Shown here in pieces: positions 44,853 to 59,715 of a DNA stretch of 64,000 nucleotides. The stretch lies in contig JAWRVZ010000216.1 of the NCBI GenBank assembly GCA_037043235.1, positions 705,001 to 769,000 of the forward strand, given 5' to 3'. Below the pieces are notes generated by a model, which made no database searches, was not told the origin of the DNA, and saw only the letters and a program-made list of their open reading frames with translations. The translations under genes were made by a program, and so were the position numbers. The stretch is from Rhodeus uyekii. Taxonomy: Eukaryota > Chordata > Actinopteri > Cypriniformes > Acheilognathidae. Position 1 is the stretch's first letter; every line of letters begins with the position of its first letter.

Positions 44853-46931
44853 TTTCTACATGTGCACATGGACAACAAAAAAGGAAAAACCCCACACTCT
44901 GTCACACACCCATTAAAACCCAACTGGAAACATCATCTTTCTCTCTTTCTATATCACACAAACACACCAAGCGCTGATATTACTCATGATGGATAGCTCA
45001 ATAGCGCCCAGCGCTGGGTAATATGGCTGTGTTTTGATTGGGTGCAGAGTGGGCGAGTGATTAGCTTTTGGGATTTATGATTATAGCTTATCAAACAATA
45101 CACTCAGTGTGACTCTACTACACACATGCGGTATCATGAGTAATCAAACAGCATGGCTTATCCATTGGGAAATACACACAGGATTGCGTACAAAAGCTCC
45201 CAGCATGGGTCAACTGTATTTGATTGAGGCACACAAAACTCATAATAACGGATCATATAACAAAATTAAGCAATTCTAAAACTCCATAATTCACAACTGC
45301 ACAATGTTGAGGGTGTATAAAAGACTAGTAATAGACTGATTTATAGTTTATTTTTTAATAAGTTTGCTTGATTGGACAATTAGCAGACGTTTCCCTACCC
45401 CACAAGTATGAATCTCACAAAATTTTGGGCTCAATAAGCATTTTTTTTTTTTTTATGTGAGTACAATGGGACTGTAACTGGTAACAGACTGCAACCCTCC
45501 CAACTTTGCTTATGCATTCCAGTTCACTCATCACACTGGAAATAGAAAGTGTATGTCTCACAGAGTTGTACAGGTCTATTGCACATTTTGCCATATTCAC
45601 TAGGTCACTTGGAAATTATAAGTATACAGGAGAGCTAGAAAACTGAAAACAGAATAAATACTGTACAAATAGTAAGTTATGAGTATGGTAGTAAGACATT
45701 ATGTTACAGCACAGCAGACACATATAAGTATTAACTATGGGCTTGTCTTCAAGGCCCAATGCTTACAATATGTTTAAAACTTTCCGTAGTAAAAATCAGT
45801 GCTATAAAACTATAGGTGTGACCAGGGCTGGTCTAAGGATTTGGCTTAGAGTGTTTGGAATGTGTGGAGTATCAAAAAAGATAAAGAGCTAAAGTGAATG
45901 TACACCATCTCATTATACTTCTTTAGAGACCATCTTCAGAGTTTTTGAAAGCTAAACCTTGTGGGAAAAGATGTGTGTTTAATTGTATTAAATGTGCTTG
46001 TGCAGTGTACAAATCTTGTTAATCAAATGCTAAAAAAACTATTCTTGGAGATAAAATAGCAGATATTATGATATAATATTATTAGGGCTGTCAAAATAAA
46101 ATATTTTGAAAACTTTAAACTTAATTTTTATATCATTTTTGGTAAATTAACATGGAGTTGTGAGAAAATAAGATGTGTGTCAGATCTGGGTCATGATTGT
46201 CAGGTCTTAAACTGACAGCAGCCTGATAAACCTACTTTCTGTGTCATAACTGTTAATCAATTAACAAAATATAAATAGAATAATCTATATTTAACTTAAT
46301 CATTTATGCAGTAAAGACATCAGTCATTTATTATTCGATTTCTGTATATTTACCTGTTAGACCTACCTCAAAAAGGTTACATGGGTCAAAAACAGCAAAA
46401 ACAATCACTTTTTGGAGGGCATTTTTTAAGCCTATTAAATTTTAAAATTGCTAGCTTTCAATTATCCTGCAATGTTGAATAGCTAAAATTGTATTTACTT
46501 TAGGTTGATAGAACAGGAACCTATTTTTCTTTTGTAATTTGACATATTTGTGAGTGAAACAGGACTTCCAGTTCCATTTTATCCTTTTAGAATTAATTGG
46601 ATGGTGAATAGTGGGCGTTATGAAAGAAACACAAGCATTGTCAAAACACAAGTTAAAATCTAAAACACAGGCAATGTCATGAGGAGAGTACATTTCTGGT
46701 TGTAAAGATCATAGGAATTCTGATGCTTAAGGGAAACATATATTTGTCACAGGCTAGAGACTGAATCGCTCTTGCCAACTGTGATAGGTTTTTTCTCATG
46801 GACAATCAAAATGACTCAAAACATACAACAAAATCAACTTTAGAGTGGGTAAAAGCCAAAAAACTTCAACACCTCACTCCAACTGAGTATTACCATGTTA
46901 ATATGCTACTGCTTTAATTGCTTCCAAGATG
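44853..46931. other. unannotated stretch
   Basis: About 2 kb of AT-rich DNA with no gene or repeat that I recognise. 44990-45110 ('gcgcccagcgctgggtaata') is balanced and may be conserved. Confidence 0.4.
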
Positions 46932-46963
46932 TTAAAGGAATAGCTCACCACAAAATGATTATA

Positions 46964-47761
46964 CAGTAGAACCCCGACTTACGAAATTAATCCGTTCCGA
47001 GGTTGGTTTCATATGTCGAACTTTTCGTATGTCGGTCAGGCTTTTACATGTTAATTGCCTAATCCGTTCCAAGCCCTACAAAAACACCATATTCAGCATG
47101 GGATAAAGCGCATCCCAGCTTCATACTTCTCAATAATCTCCCTTTTTGACTCAATAAAAAGCACCCTCTTCTTCCCTTTGACTTCAGCAACAATCTTCAC
47201 ATCCATGGTTACTGATTAGAAAAAAGTTTATGCTAACAGAGAGGCTGGTGGGAGCGATGCTAACCAATAGGAAAGCAGGATTGTAAAAAGTGTTCCCCTT
47301 CTTACATGGACTATTCCAGCCATCCCTGTCATTCAGTGCGAAATGGACTATTCCAAACTTTCCCTCGGAGTTCAGGAAGTGTCGTGACAGAAGAGAGTTG
47401 ATGGATGATTAAGGTAAAAGAGATCGGCTGAAGATTGTAAATAGTTTATTGAGTGAAATACAGGGAATTAGTGCCAATCGTTGAGGTTTTATCGATCTAT
47501 GCACCTTTAATAAATACCAGTTTTGGATCATTCCCTGAGTGAGACATCATTGTTCTGACCGGACAAACTGTAGTCTTCATCCAACCCGAACCAAAATCAG
47601 CGTGAATATCAAAACAAAACTCGGAAATCGTCGCCTCACCAAGATTTCGTTTTTCGCATCTCGATCATTTTGTCGTAACTCGGGCGGAAAACCCCCCGAA
47701 ATCTTTTATCGTATGTCGAACTTTTCGTACGTAGAGCGTTTCGTAAGTCGGGGTTCTACTG
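46964..47761 (-). mobile_element. Tigger/pogo derivative, copy B
   Basis: Same termini as copies A and C (CAGTAGAACCCCGACTTACG and mirror), TA on both sides (46962-46963, 47762-47763). It is reversed relative to A and C and retains more of the internal region. On the minus strand from ATG 47206 a frame of about 37 codons reads MDVKIVAEVKGKKRVLF then SKREIIEKYEAGM before a stop, the N-terminus of a CENP-B/pogo-type DNA-binding domain. All of the catalytic part is deleted. Confidence 0.88.
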
Positions 47762-49361
47762 TATAACTTACTCACCTTCACGCCGTCCTAGTTTATGTGA
47801 CTTTCTACTTTCTGCCGAACACACTTTGAGTTATATGCTCTACCCCCCTTTTTTATTTTTTATGTAAAGATCCAAAAAGCACATCCATCCATAATAAAAA
47901 GAAATCCATACGAATGTGTTCATAACTTCCTTCTGAGCATGGATTTTTGTAAGAAAAATATCCATATTTTACATTTTGTAAACCATAATCACTGGCTTCC
48001 GGCAATGGCCACATGAGAGAGTCGAGGTTCAACAGAAGGGTGACCTCTGACCTGATGTAAGACTCCTTAAAGAAGAAAGCCATATGAACCTAGGATGGCT
48101 TAAGAGTGAGTAATTTATGGAAAACGTCTCAGGTTACGTATGCAACCATAGTTCCCTGAGAGGGAACGAGACGCTGCGTCATCGCTATGGGAACGCCCCT
48201 GCGTCATCAACTCTTGAAGCACAATAGAAAACACCTGTGAGAATGACGCGGATGACGTCATGAGCCAGGAAACAAAAGGCACGCCGAAACCGGCACCGAC
48301 AGCTTGCAAACGTCTGAAACAAGCGCGGCATGCGGAAGAGCTAGGGCTGATGCTGATGACGCAGCGTCTCGTTCCCTCTCAGGGAACTATGGTTACGTAC
48401 GTAACCTGAGACGTTCCCTTTCAAGGGAACTCGAGCTGCATCATCGCTATGGGAACGCTATACCAACGCCACCCTAGCGAAAAAGCATGCCCCAAAGTGC
48501 TCCAGTGGAGATGTTCTGGCACCCTCGGGAAAACCAGTCTCTCACGGCAAGATAGCCTCAGCTAGACTTGCCCCACTGAGTGATCTGCATGGCTCGTCGG
48601 GCCTCAGCTCCGGGAGAGCCATACCCAACGCTTGCACTGGGCTGCAGACCTCCTGACCCATGACGAGAGGGAAAAAAAACCCCGCAGACGGCGGAACCGC
48701 AAAGCAGCCCTTGTGCTCTCCTGGCCTAAGGTTTTAATGAACCTTAAACCCTGCGGGAGACTCCTCAGTGTGAAGACCGGACTCACGACCTCAGTTGTGA
48801 ACCGGAACTCCGCGGCTGCGGTAGCGGCTCTAGGCCCAGTAGCGAACCTGGGGAGTGTCTACCACAAATTGACCCCAGGATGCCCAAGGTAACGGCCCTC
48901 AGAGAGGGCCACCGACAAACTGCGCATACAGCGCCGGCCGAGGAGCAGCCACCCAACCACAAGACCGCCTAAAACCCGAAGGTAACCGAAGGTGGGGACT
49001 TAAGCACTGAAGTGCTGCCCGACCCAGATCCGTAAGTAGCGAGAGTTAAACCTGACTTGAGGCACTACTCGATTTGAGGCACTTGCCTAGGGGTCACCTT
49101 ATCGCCAGGGAGGTCCATCAAGCACCAGGCTACAACAGCCGTCAGGCCTAGGCCAGAGCACGGCTGGGGCTACTACCACGCACCAAGCGGTGGCTTCCAG
49201 AGAAGATCACCCACGCCCCGGTGACGCGTAGAACCCTCCTCAGAAGGTAAGAATGCCCAGCAACAGGGGGATAGCGACAGCACCCTGGAGACGCTAGGGA
49301 GATGGCCCCCCCGAAGGGGACCCCCCCAGTAAACGCGTCAACTCGCTGGCTATCAGGACCA

Positions 49362-49363
<2 letters not shown>

Positions 49364-49401
<38 letters not shown>
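49364..49401 (+). repeat. (TA)n microsatellite
   Basis: Perfect 38-bp TA run within the DIRS tail; it creates Tyr-Ile frames only. Confidence 0.95.
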
Positions 49402-49404
<3 letters not shown>

Positions 49405-50150
49405 AGAAGAGCTTGAAGAGGGGCGGATGACCGCCCAAGCTCAACTGCTGATGCCACGGGGCCAAAGGCTTCGGCCGTGGCAGGACAGCGTACTCCCACA
49501 AACTTACTACGCGGCACAACGGCGGCTCCCCCCCAGGGAAGCTGGAAACTCACGCCATGCGTAGGTCTAAAAACCGAGAGGAAGGCATGGCAGCAACAGG
49601 GGAAAAAGGAGACTGAAAAATAAAACCCCTTGAAGACGCTTAGGGCACCGGTCCCAGAGGGATCCTAGAGCGGCCTCAAAGAGCGTCACGCCATGCCGAC
49701 TCCACATTCAGGGAGAAGAGCTTGAAAGGGGCTGAAACGCCCAAGCTCGGCTGCTTAATGCCACGGGGCGAAAAGCTTCGGCAAGGCAGCACATCCCAAA
49801 CACCTGGCTACGCGGAAGGAACGGTGGCCCCCCCCTCAGAGGAACTGGAAAACTCACACCGTGCGTAAGCCTTGCACTGAAAAAAGGGAATAATAGAAGC
49901 CACAGCCTCCTAGGGCAACGGTCCCGGGGGTGCACAGTCTAGAAAAGTGTCGCAACACGCCTATAGCCCGAAAGGGGCGACTGATAACCCACGCTCAAAG
50001 CTACTGAACCACGGGGCCAAGGGCTTCAGCCATGGTAAAAAGCATACTCCCAACCTCGCTACGTGGCAAAAAGGTGGCTCCCCCTCAGGGAAGCTGGAGC
50101 GTCACATCATGCAAGGATCTTCCAAGAAAGAGAGGAAATGGCCGCAAATA
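49402..50150 (-). repeat. three tandem repeats of about 250-310 bp inside the DIRS element
   Basis: Three successive units carry the order 'gggagaagagcttgaa' (first two), 'gcccaagctc', 'atgccacggggc', 'aagcttcggc' or similar, 'ctacgcgg', 'ggtggctccccc' and 'gggaagctgga'. They start near 49402, 49711 and 49961. They replace the region where polymerase genes would lie. No long frame crosses them. Confidence 0.75.
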
Positions 50151-50693
50151 AGGGAGTAACAAAGCGTCCGGGACGTTTTAATTCCACTTTTTTTCTTTTT
50201 TTTTTAGCAAAGATGCGGAGCAACAGGGAAAGAAATAGATAGCATAACTATCATACAAATACAGAGAGAAGAATGCTCTAGGAACCTCCTCAGAGGGGCA
50301 GCCGGCCGCCAGCAACACTGCCAGCAGCCACTAGGCCGCCTGGAAAAAAATGCGCCCACCTGGCCCGAAGGGAACCAGCACGCTAACTCAAGAGCTAAAA
50401 TACAAATATACATACTCTCTCCCCCTTTTTTTTTTTTGCTCTCTCTTTTTCTCCTTTTTTTCTTTTTTTCTTTTTATTTATTATATATATATATATATAT
50501 TTTTTTTTTAAGGCCTCTTAAACTTTGCCTTACCCCCTTGCTTTTTGGCTCGGAGGAGGGCCCTCAGGTCCTCCCTCTCAGCCGGGGATGGGAACAGCGG
50601 CCGCCGCTCCCAGCCCCCAGACTTGCCCAAGGGCTGTCGGGTGGCAACGCTACGCTTCTGCACAAGCCGGCGATAAGAGGTGCTAGGTCGCGG

Positions 50694-51953
50694 TTAATCA
50701 GACAGGCGAGGCAAGACAGTTTTAAAAGCTTCCTTTTGCTTTGTTGCAGCCTGAAATTTATCAACAATAGTCTCCACCACTCCGCCAAAGAGACCAGGCG
50801 GCGCCAACGGAGCGTCAAGAAGCACACTCTTATCCCCATCCTTAAGAGAAGTCAGGCTGAGCCAGAGGTGCCTCTCTATGGCCACCAGGGATGCCATGGC
50901 ACGACCGGCTGAACCCGCCGCCTCCTTAGAGGCACGCAGGGCCAAATCAGACACCCTGCGCAACTCAGCGATGGAATCAGCATCTGCCTCAGCACCATCC
51001 AGACCCAAATCGCTCAGCAGCTCAGCCTGATAAGCATGCAGCAACGTGGTCGTATGAAGGCAGGCTGTCGCCTGACTCGCTGCAGAGTAACCCCGCCTGG
51101 CCAAGGAGGACGTAATCCTCAAAGGCTTTGACGGAAGGACCGGGTTACTCAGCGCCGAAGAAAGAGGAGCTAGATAGTTAGTCAGCGGCTCCTCAATTTT
51201 CGGCATAGAACCATACCCAGCTGCATGCGCCCCCTCAATATTTGCATAAAGCGACGTCACCGGGTTGTGAACCCTGTGCGACGCTGGTCTTGACCATGAC
51301 CTAGCCACCTCAGTGTGCAGGTCGGGCAAAAATGGGAGGCCCTGCCGTTTCACGTGAATCTTAGCCTGCAGGAAGCGTTCATCCAGAACACTCCGGGGGC
51401 GCGCGTCCTCCCGCTCGGTCGGCCAAATAATGCCAAGCCTCGCAGAAGCACGCGCCACCACCCCTTTCAGCTCCTCAGATGCCGGTGAACCAACCGAGTC
51501 ACCAGTATCGATGCTCACGACATCCACCTCCGCAGAGCTGGACTGCCGCGGCAGCAGGCTTTCATCCCCCGAGCTTTCCAGACCCGCCCTCAAGCGAGCT
51601 CCGGAATCCCGGGGGAAGGGGAACGGACCCGGGGAAGATGCCGCGGCGCTCACGCCGGGCGTCATCCCAGACTTGAGGTCCATCTGCGATCCCCATGACC
51701 GGGCCCGCCGCAACGCCTCAGCGGCAGCGGGACCCGAGCCACAGGGACCGCGCGAACCTGCTGCCTCCTCGAAGACAGCAAGACGCGAGCGAAGAATGCG
51801 AGGCGGTAAGCGCTCGCACTCTGCGCAGACAGCGTCCTCAAACGCTGCCCGCGCATGCTCTTCCTCCATGCACATCACACATAAAGCGTGCGTATCCCCG
51901 CCAGTGATGAACCGTGGGCAGGGGAATGCACAACGCTTGAAAGATTCAGACAT
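50694..51953 (-). CDS. DIRS Gag-like protein, intact ORF
   Basis: 419 codons from ATG 51953 to the stop at 50694. An upstream TTG at 51974 is in frame, but ATG is preferred. Gag proteins package retroelement RNA. Residues about 8-50 hold a Cys/His cluster (CAFPCPRF, GDTHALCVMCMEEEHA, DAVCAECERLP) typical of fish DIRS first ORFs. A Ser/Pro/Glu-rich linker follows, with SSSAEVDVVSIDTGD, and then a helical C-terminal half (SLYANIEGAHAAGYGSM, PLTNYLAPLSSALSNPVLP, LHTTTLLHAYQAELLSDLG). GC-rich compared with flanking DNA. The frame is free of stops over its full length, which points to a recent insertion. The overlapping plus-strand frame at 51430-52005 is its shadow. No catalytic domain. Confidence 0.85.
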   Translation of the reverse strand: MSESFKRCAFPCPRFITGGDTHALCVMCMEEEHARAAFEDAVCAECERLPPRILRSRLAVFEEAAGSRGPCGSGPAAAEALRRARSWGSQMDLKSGMTPGVSAAASSPGPFPFPRDSGARLRAGLESSGDESLLPRQSSSAEVDVVSIDTGDSVGSPASEELKGVVARASARLGIIWPTEREDARPRSVLDERFLQAKIHVKRQGLPFLPDLHTEVARSWSRPASHRVHNPVTSLYANIEGAHAAGYGSMPKIEEPLTNYLAPLSSALSNPVLPSKPLRITSSLARRGYSAASQATACLHTTTLLHAYQAELLSDLGLDGAEADADSIAELRRVSDLALRASKEAAGSAGRAMASLVAIERHLWLSLTSLKDGDKSVLLDAPLAPPGLFGGVVETIVDKFQAATKQKEAFKTVLPRLSD

Positions 51954-52198
51954 GCTAACACTTTTCCAGAACAAATCTCACAGCAGCCTTCCAGCGCTTT
52001 GTTGAAGACGAAAAAGCTGTCGGTGCCGGTTTCGGCGTCCCTTTTGTTTCCTGGCTCATGACGTCATCTGCGTCATTCTCACAGGTGTTTTCTATTGTGC
52101 TTCAAGAGTTGATGACGCAGGGGCGTTCCCATAGCGATGACGCAGCTCGAGTTCCCTTGAAAGGGAATCTGAGTTTTGGTGTTGACTTTTCCTTTAAC

Positions 52199-54306
52199 TC
52201 TGGTGGGTGAATAATGTATTATTTTAGAATTTATAGTCGTGCTTCCTGAACCAAGCATCACTGCTATTAGAGGGTTGAGGATTTGAACAAATGTAAATGT
52301 ACAATCCTGAAAAATTATTGCCAAGTATTGTACTGCACCAGTTGGATGAAATAATAGAGCGCTGCAGGGATGACATGGATTTTATAGGCAAATTAGCATA
52401 ACTTTCTGAAAGTTAGCATTACCCTGGTTTTCATAAAACAAAAAAGCCATTGGCATTTTTCCACTGGCTTTTGGATTATTGCAGAATAAAAGTTCTGTGA
52501 CCAACAAACGTTTCTGATTCTTATAAATTTTGCAAATCAAGGTAACCCGGACAAATGATCAATACTTTTATGAATTTTGAAGCCTAAATACAATTGGCCG
52601 AAGGAAAAAATGTATGCTACAAATTGTTGAAAGACTGTGTGGGGTATTACTGGTGTTTTATGTTGTAGAATTCTTGAGCATTTTAACTAGAGAATTGTAT
52701 TTCAGGCATCTAAACAAAACCCATTGACTTTCATTTTTGACCCATTGACTCAAAAATGTTTTTTGCGTTCAGCTTTTAGAAGTCATCCCTGCACATTATG
52801 TACAATATACTGTTAAAAAGTATATCCAAAATATTTTTTTTGCATGGGAGTAAGATTGTGTTCATACCTAGTGTTTTTGTTGTTAGTGCTCAATCCTTGC
52901 AGACCACAAGGTTACTAGAGACGAAAAACAGAAAGCATTAGTTTTCCATTGGAAGAAAATATAACAATTGATATCTTTTGAAATTCTCAATTGTTTCTTT
53001 CAGACAAGATTAAATGAAGACTTTCGCTCGAGTCTCCTGTTTCTCTCCGGTTTCTACTGGGGAAAAATAACCCAGTAATCTTATATGTAGCCTCTATTTC
53101 CACAACATTTCTCAACAACGTTTCAAACTGTGGACAGATTTGTCAAGATCACAATGTCTGAACAATAAATTAAAAACTCAGAGATATCAATTTGAGATCA
53201 AATACTTCACATCAAAGTCATCCAGTTTTAAAGGCTTTTCCAAAATGTGTGCAATGTTCAAAAATACCTTATTTTAAGGCAATTTAAATAGCAGCCTCAC
53301 ATGCCAGAATACATAGACTAACTCAGTTAGCAAATTCTAACACAGATCACAAATGGCAGACACATAGAAGAAATGTTCATTAAAAATATACTTATGTTTT
53401 TTTTAAGACAGAAATGATTTGATTAAAATGAAATGATTAAAACATTTAAATCTAAATACCAACTAAATGTACATCAAATGTGTTTTTATGCTTATTCGAG
53501 TTAGCTTAGCAACATGCTAAAGCCAAACTCAACTGAAGTAAATTGTAAGTCGAGTCTTCTGCGTGATGCACTATTTCTAGGTTTCTGCCTACGTACTCAG
53601 CATTTCAAATCAGAAACTTTTTACTTTTTAGCAAGCATGCCTATGAAGACAGCAGACGGCAAGACAACACACTAGGTTTCGGAACAGAGTCAAAATGTCT
53701 TTGCGTATTAAGTATGAGAAAGAAATGTTTGGAGAAGAAGACAAAAGCTGAGCAGTTAGGAAAGGAAGAGGTAGGGGGAAAAGAGAGGAAGGGGGCTGGG
53801 GGAAAAGAAAAACAGGACAAGGTCCATTTTTCATCCCTCCTCCCTTGTAGCATTCATTCATCCATCCCCTCCAGTCTGACACAAGCTGAGAGACTAATGT
53901 CCATTGTGTCTGAGTGTGTGCATGAGAGTAGCATGTTGCTTTGTCTGAGCTAAGATATTCTCATACATAAAGACAGACTGTGTTACAAAAACCGAGTGAG
54001 CTGCCTCACTGCCTGCATAGTCTTCTGTGGCAGCATTCTCACTGATGTTACTGATATGAAATGCTTTACAGCTCCACACACACAACATAGCTTAGCATGA
54101 AAGAGATATCTCACAACTGTAGACATTTTGTTAACGCTTCATTAAAAACCTCTATGTACAAGGTTTTATGAAGATATTCATACATGCATTATTTGTATAA
54201 ATTATGTTTTATAAAATGAAATTGGCTATTTGTTGTGTGTTTTGAGTGTTACGATTATTATATCTGTGGTTACAATTATTCATGAGACTATATAATGCAT
54301 TACATG
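52199..54306. other. unannotated stretch
   Basis: About 2.1 kb without a recognised gene or repeat; AT-rich to 53600, then a purine-rich patch (53745-53820). The open frames at 53628-53953 come from that patch. Confidence 0.4.
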
Positions 54307-54567
54307 TCAGGGTTTTGCAGAGAGGGGACTCAGACACAGAATGAAATGTGAGGTTTCGACACAACTGAAGACAAGGCACAATAGGGGAAGTGAGGTGTGA
54401 AGGTTCAACAAGCAGGGCAAGGTAGACGACAAAGACAGGTAAGGAATGATGACCACTGAGAACAGTCCTGGGAGATAACGGGCTGAGAAGTACAGGTGAG
54501 CACCGCCAAATGAGAGTCTTAGCAAGAGCGCACCAGACCCGAAACTTGAAGATCTCAGGCTAGGCCA
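54307..54567 (-). repeat. truncated LTR-like fragment
   Basis: Starts TGTCAGGGTTTTGCAGAGAG and continues purine-rich like the end of a gypsy-type LTR read in reverse; the tip resembles the one of the solo LTR at 8547. The other end is missing. Confidence 0.45.
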
Positions 54568-54705
54568 GGGGTCGGCAACCCGCGGCTCTTTCACCCCTGT
54601 GCTGCGGCTCTTTCATCCCCTGCACGTAACGCTATCGCTCCGCCCCCCCGTCAACAGTTCAGAATACTTCGCTCCATATATATATAACCTTAGATTGGGG
54701 CTCCG
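54568..54705. mobile_element. hAT-type terminus
   Basis: CAGGGGTCGGCAACCCGCGG is a typical hAT end (CAGGGGTC-type tip) followed by two 'gcggctctttca' repeats. The matching right end is not found. Confidence 0.6.
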
Positions 54706-55226
54706 GACATATTTAAAGCGTTGTATGCGTAATTCGTCGGTGGAACGAACGTGGACCGTCAGTGATTGTAAGTGGAGGTGCGTCGAAGGCAGTTTGTGCG
54801 TGATTTTGAGTTTTGAACGGTTCAAAATTTTTCGTTAATTTTGTGTGCGTTATTCATGAATTGGTGTGTGTAGTTTATGCGTCAAGTATGCGTAACTATG
54901 CGCGGGACATGCGTCGGCCGTCAGTGCTTATGCGTCGGAACTGGTTCGAAACCGCGCACATCCACTGACGCCCCACCTTCATATCACGCATGAACCGCGC
55001 GCGTATCACGTTCATTCCACTGACAATGCGGATTCTGAAAGTGCTTGTTCGTGGAACGTTCGCGAACCGTGTGTGTTTGGACGCTCCGTCAGTGATTCAT
55101 GCGTCGGGTGTGCGTCGAATGTTCGTGGAATACTTTGGTCAATTTCTCGACGCACAAGCACACACAAACCCAATCTGTGCGTGATTTGTGAGTGATTTGT
55201 GCGTGATCGGCTGTGTGACTGGCCCT
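54706..55226. mobile_element. second copy of the Harbinger-like CG-rich element, left-truncated
   Basis: Inverted relative to 41681-42759: 'aattcgtcggtggaacgaac', 'gtggaccgtcagtgattgta' ... ending 'gcgtgatcggctgtgtgact' + GGCCCT followed by TTA. The left end is replaced by the hAT-type fragment. Confidence 0.75.
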
Positions 55227-58124
<2,898 letters not shown>

Positions 58125-58315
58125 CTCTGTAGCTCACCTGGTATAGTATTGCACTTGTGATACATTTTTACCTCATGTTTGCATTTGTTAACACTACCAG
58201 TAAGGTTTAGTGTAGGAGGTACCGTATTTTCCCACATAAAACCCGCGGGTTATACCAGATTTAACAAACCCCACAGGGGGGTGCGGGTTATATAAGGGTG
58301 CCTTTTAACCTTTAA
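58125..58315. repeat. SINE-like module plus transposon end
   Basis: 58125-58222 is the partner of 38190-38330. 58221-58305 ('taccgtattttcccacataa', 'gggggtgcgggttatataag') resembles the tip of a DNA transposon with ACCGTATTTTCC ends; its other end is not seen. Confidence 0.45.
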
Positions 58316-59604
58316 CCATGAATCACTGGGAAACCAACAACCGACATTATAAAATTTAATTTGGATCAAATTTAACATGATTTTTTGCACTACTGGCTGA
58401 ACATTTACCTTTGAAAGTGTTCACAGTCCACAGTCACATATTTCCAGTTAGCCTTATATGGCATTGCTGCCAATAAGATTTTCTTGTTTATGTCTAAAGC
58501 CAACTTGGATTTCTTTTAGATTGTTAAATGTGACATTATGGTTCTTCTAAAACTGGTCTGAAAGCTGTTTCCTCAGGAGGTGTCTTCATACAAAAACTCT
58601 GTCTGTGATGTCATTGAGTAACTGGGCAGGAAGGCAGCTGCCTTAGGTGTCGGATATAACTGTCTCTCAACCCCTCCAGCCTGGAGCTGAACAATTACCT
58701 CTCCATCACACACACAACACACACTGACAGACCCTATCAGACGAATTACCCTGGGGTCACCATGTGTGGCTTTCTCCAGAAAAATGATCATTCTGATCTA
58801 CCTATTTGATTATGGTCATGAGAAAACATTTGAATATACAGTATTCATACGTCTGTGTGTGTGTGTGTGTGAGAGTGTCTGAATGCGAGAACAGCAGATT
58901 TCTCTGAAATACTGATAGATGTGCTATATGTAGATTTAAAATGTGTCTATTCCTCTAAGTGTGTTTGAGTCGAAAACACCAGCCCACACTGATGGTGTCA
59001 GGGTTCGGGGTGACGTCCTGCCTCTGCCCTGTACACTGCCTGAACATTAGTCCTGCCTAAAACACCACATTAACTAGACCACCCTATAGCAACCCAAATA
59101 CACACACAGTCCATTAAGAGCTGGAGAAAGCAACAGAGACATTTAATGATGCTTACAAACAAGACAAAGAGACTCAAAGATTATCCAAGTGTTTTTTCTC
59201 TCTCGCAGTGATGCTAAATGTTTAAAATCACAGTAATATCGTATTGAGGAATACAAGTTGGGATAAATTTGTATCATGGGCCCTCCGGTGGTTTTAATCC
59301 CTGATTAAATCTAATTTCCAAGAACGATGGCTATTCTCCACTGAGTTCTCAGTGGCCTTTTGACTGAAGAAAGCAATAAATCTAAGAAGTTAACTTTTGT
59401 GTGACCCCTTAATTGAGGAGTTCACTTATAAAATATGTATTTTAGACCAGCATTAAATCGACTTTACAAATGCTTACTGACCTGTTGACATCCATAATAT
59501 GTTTTGACTGGAATCATCCTGTCACTGATGTCTAAACACTGTAAAAGTTTTTTAATCCTGTCTCATGCATTTAAGAGTACAAAGCAACAAAATAATCTTT
59601 GTAA
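58316..59604. other. unannotated stretch
   Basis: No gene is recognised. Confidence 0.4.
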
Positions 59605-59715
59605 CTGGTCACCTTTATTTATATAGCGCTTTTTAAAATACAGATTGTTTCAAAGCAGTTTTACAGTGGTCACAGGAAAACAATAAAAACAAAATTTGTT
59701 TTAAAAGAGCAGGCA
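59605..59715 (-). repeat. LINE/SINE 3' tail-like fragment
   Basis: 'cctttatttatatagcgctt', 'ttcaaagcagttttacagtg' is the reversed tail common to cyprinid retroposons, related to the tails of the 5S SINEs here. Confidence 0.55.

Larger units (their letters stand above)
48119..52172 (-). mobile_element. DIRS-type element, complete ends, gag only
   Basis: Inverted terminal repeats: left 48119-48310 and right 52005-52172 share, in opposite orientation, 'tgacgcaggggcgttcccat', 'tcaactcttgaagcacaata' and 'tgacgtcatgagccaggaaa'. Next to the left repeat (48345-48465) lies a block complementary to both outer tips: 'acgcagcgtctcgttccctc' ... 'acgtaacctgagacg' mirrors the left tip and 'ttccctttcaagggaactcg' matches the right tip. 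This is the internal complementary region used for the circle junction in DIRS replication. On the minus strand gag comes first, then 2.2 kb without reverse transcriptase, RNase H or recombinase. It is therefore a non-autonomous derivative, about 4.05 kb. Confidence 0.85.
46932..52198. mobile_element. short fold-back MITE split into three parts by two insertions
   Basis: Parts: 46932-46963 ('ttaaaggaatagctcaccac'), 47762-48118 ('cttactcaccttcacgccgt' ... 'taagagtgagtaatttatgg') and about 52173-52198 ('ttttggtgttgacttttcct' then TTAA). Joined, they form a fold-back element of about 410 bp with ends TTAAAGGAATAGCTCACC / ...TTCCTTTAA, a common cyprinid family. A fragment of the same family is at 61520-61600. 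Confidence 0.72.

Noticed and set aside
51430..52005. 191-codon plus-strand frame
   Set aside because: Antisense shadow of the DIRS gag ORF; the minus-strand frame has the Cys/His cluster and DIRS context.
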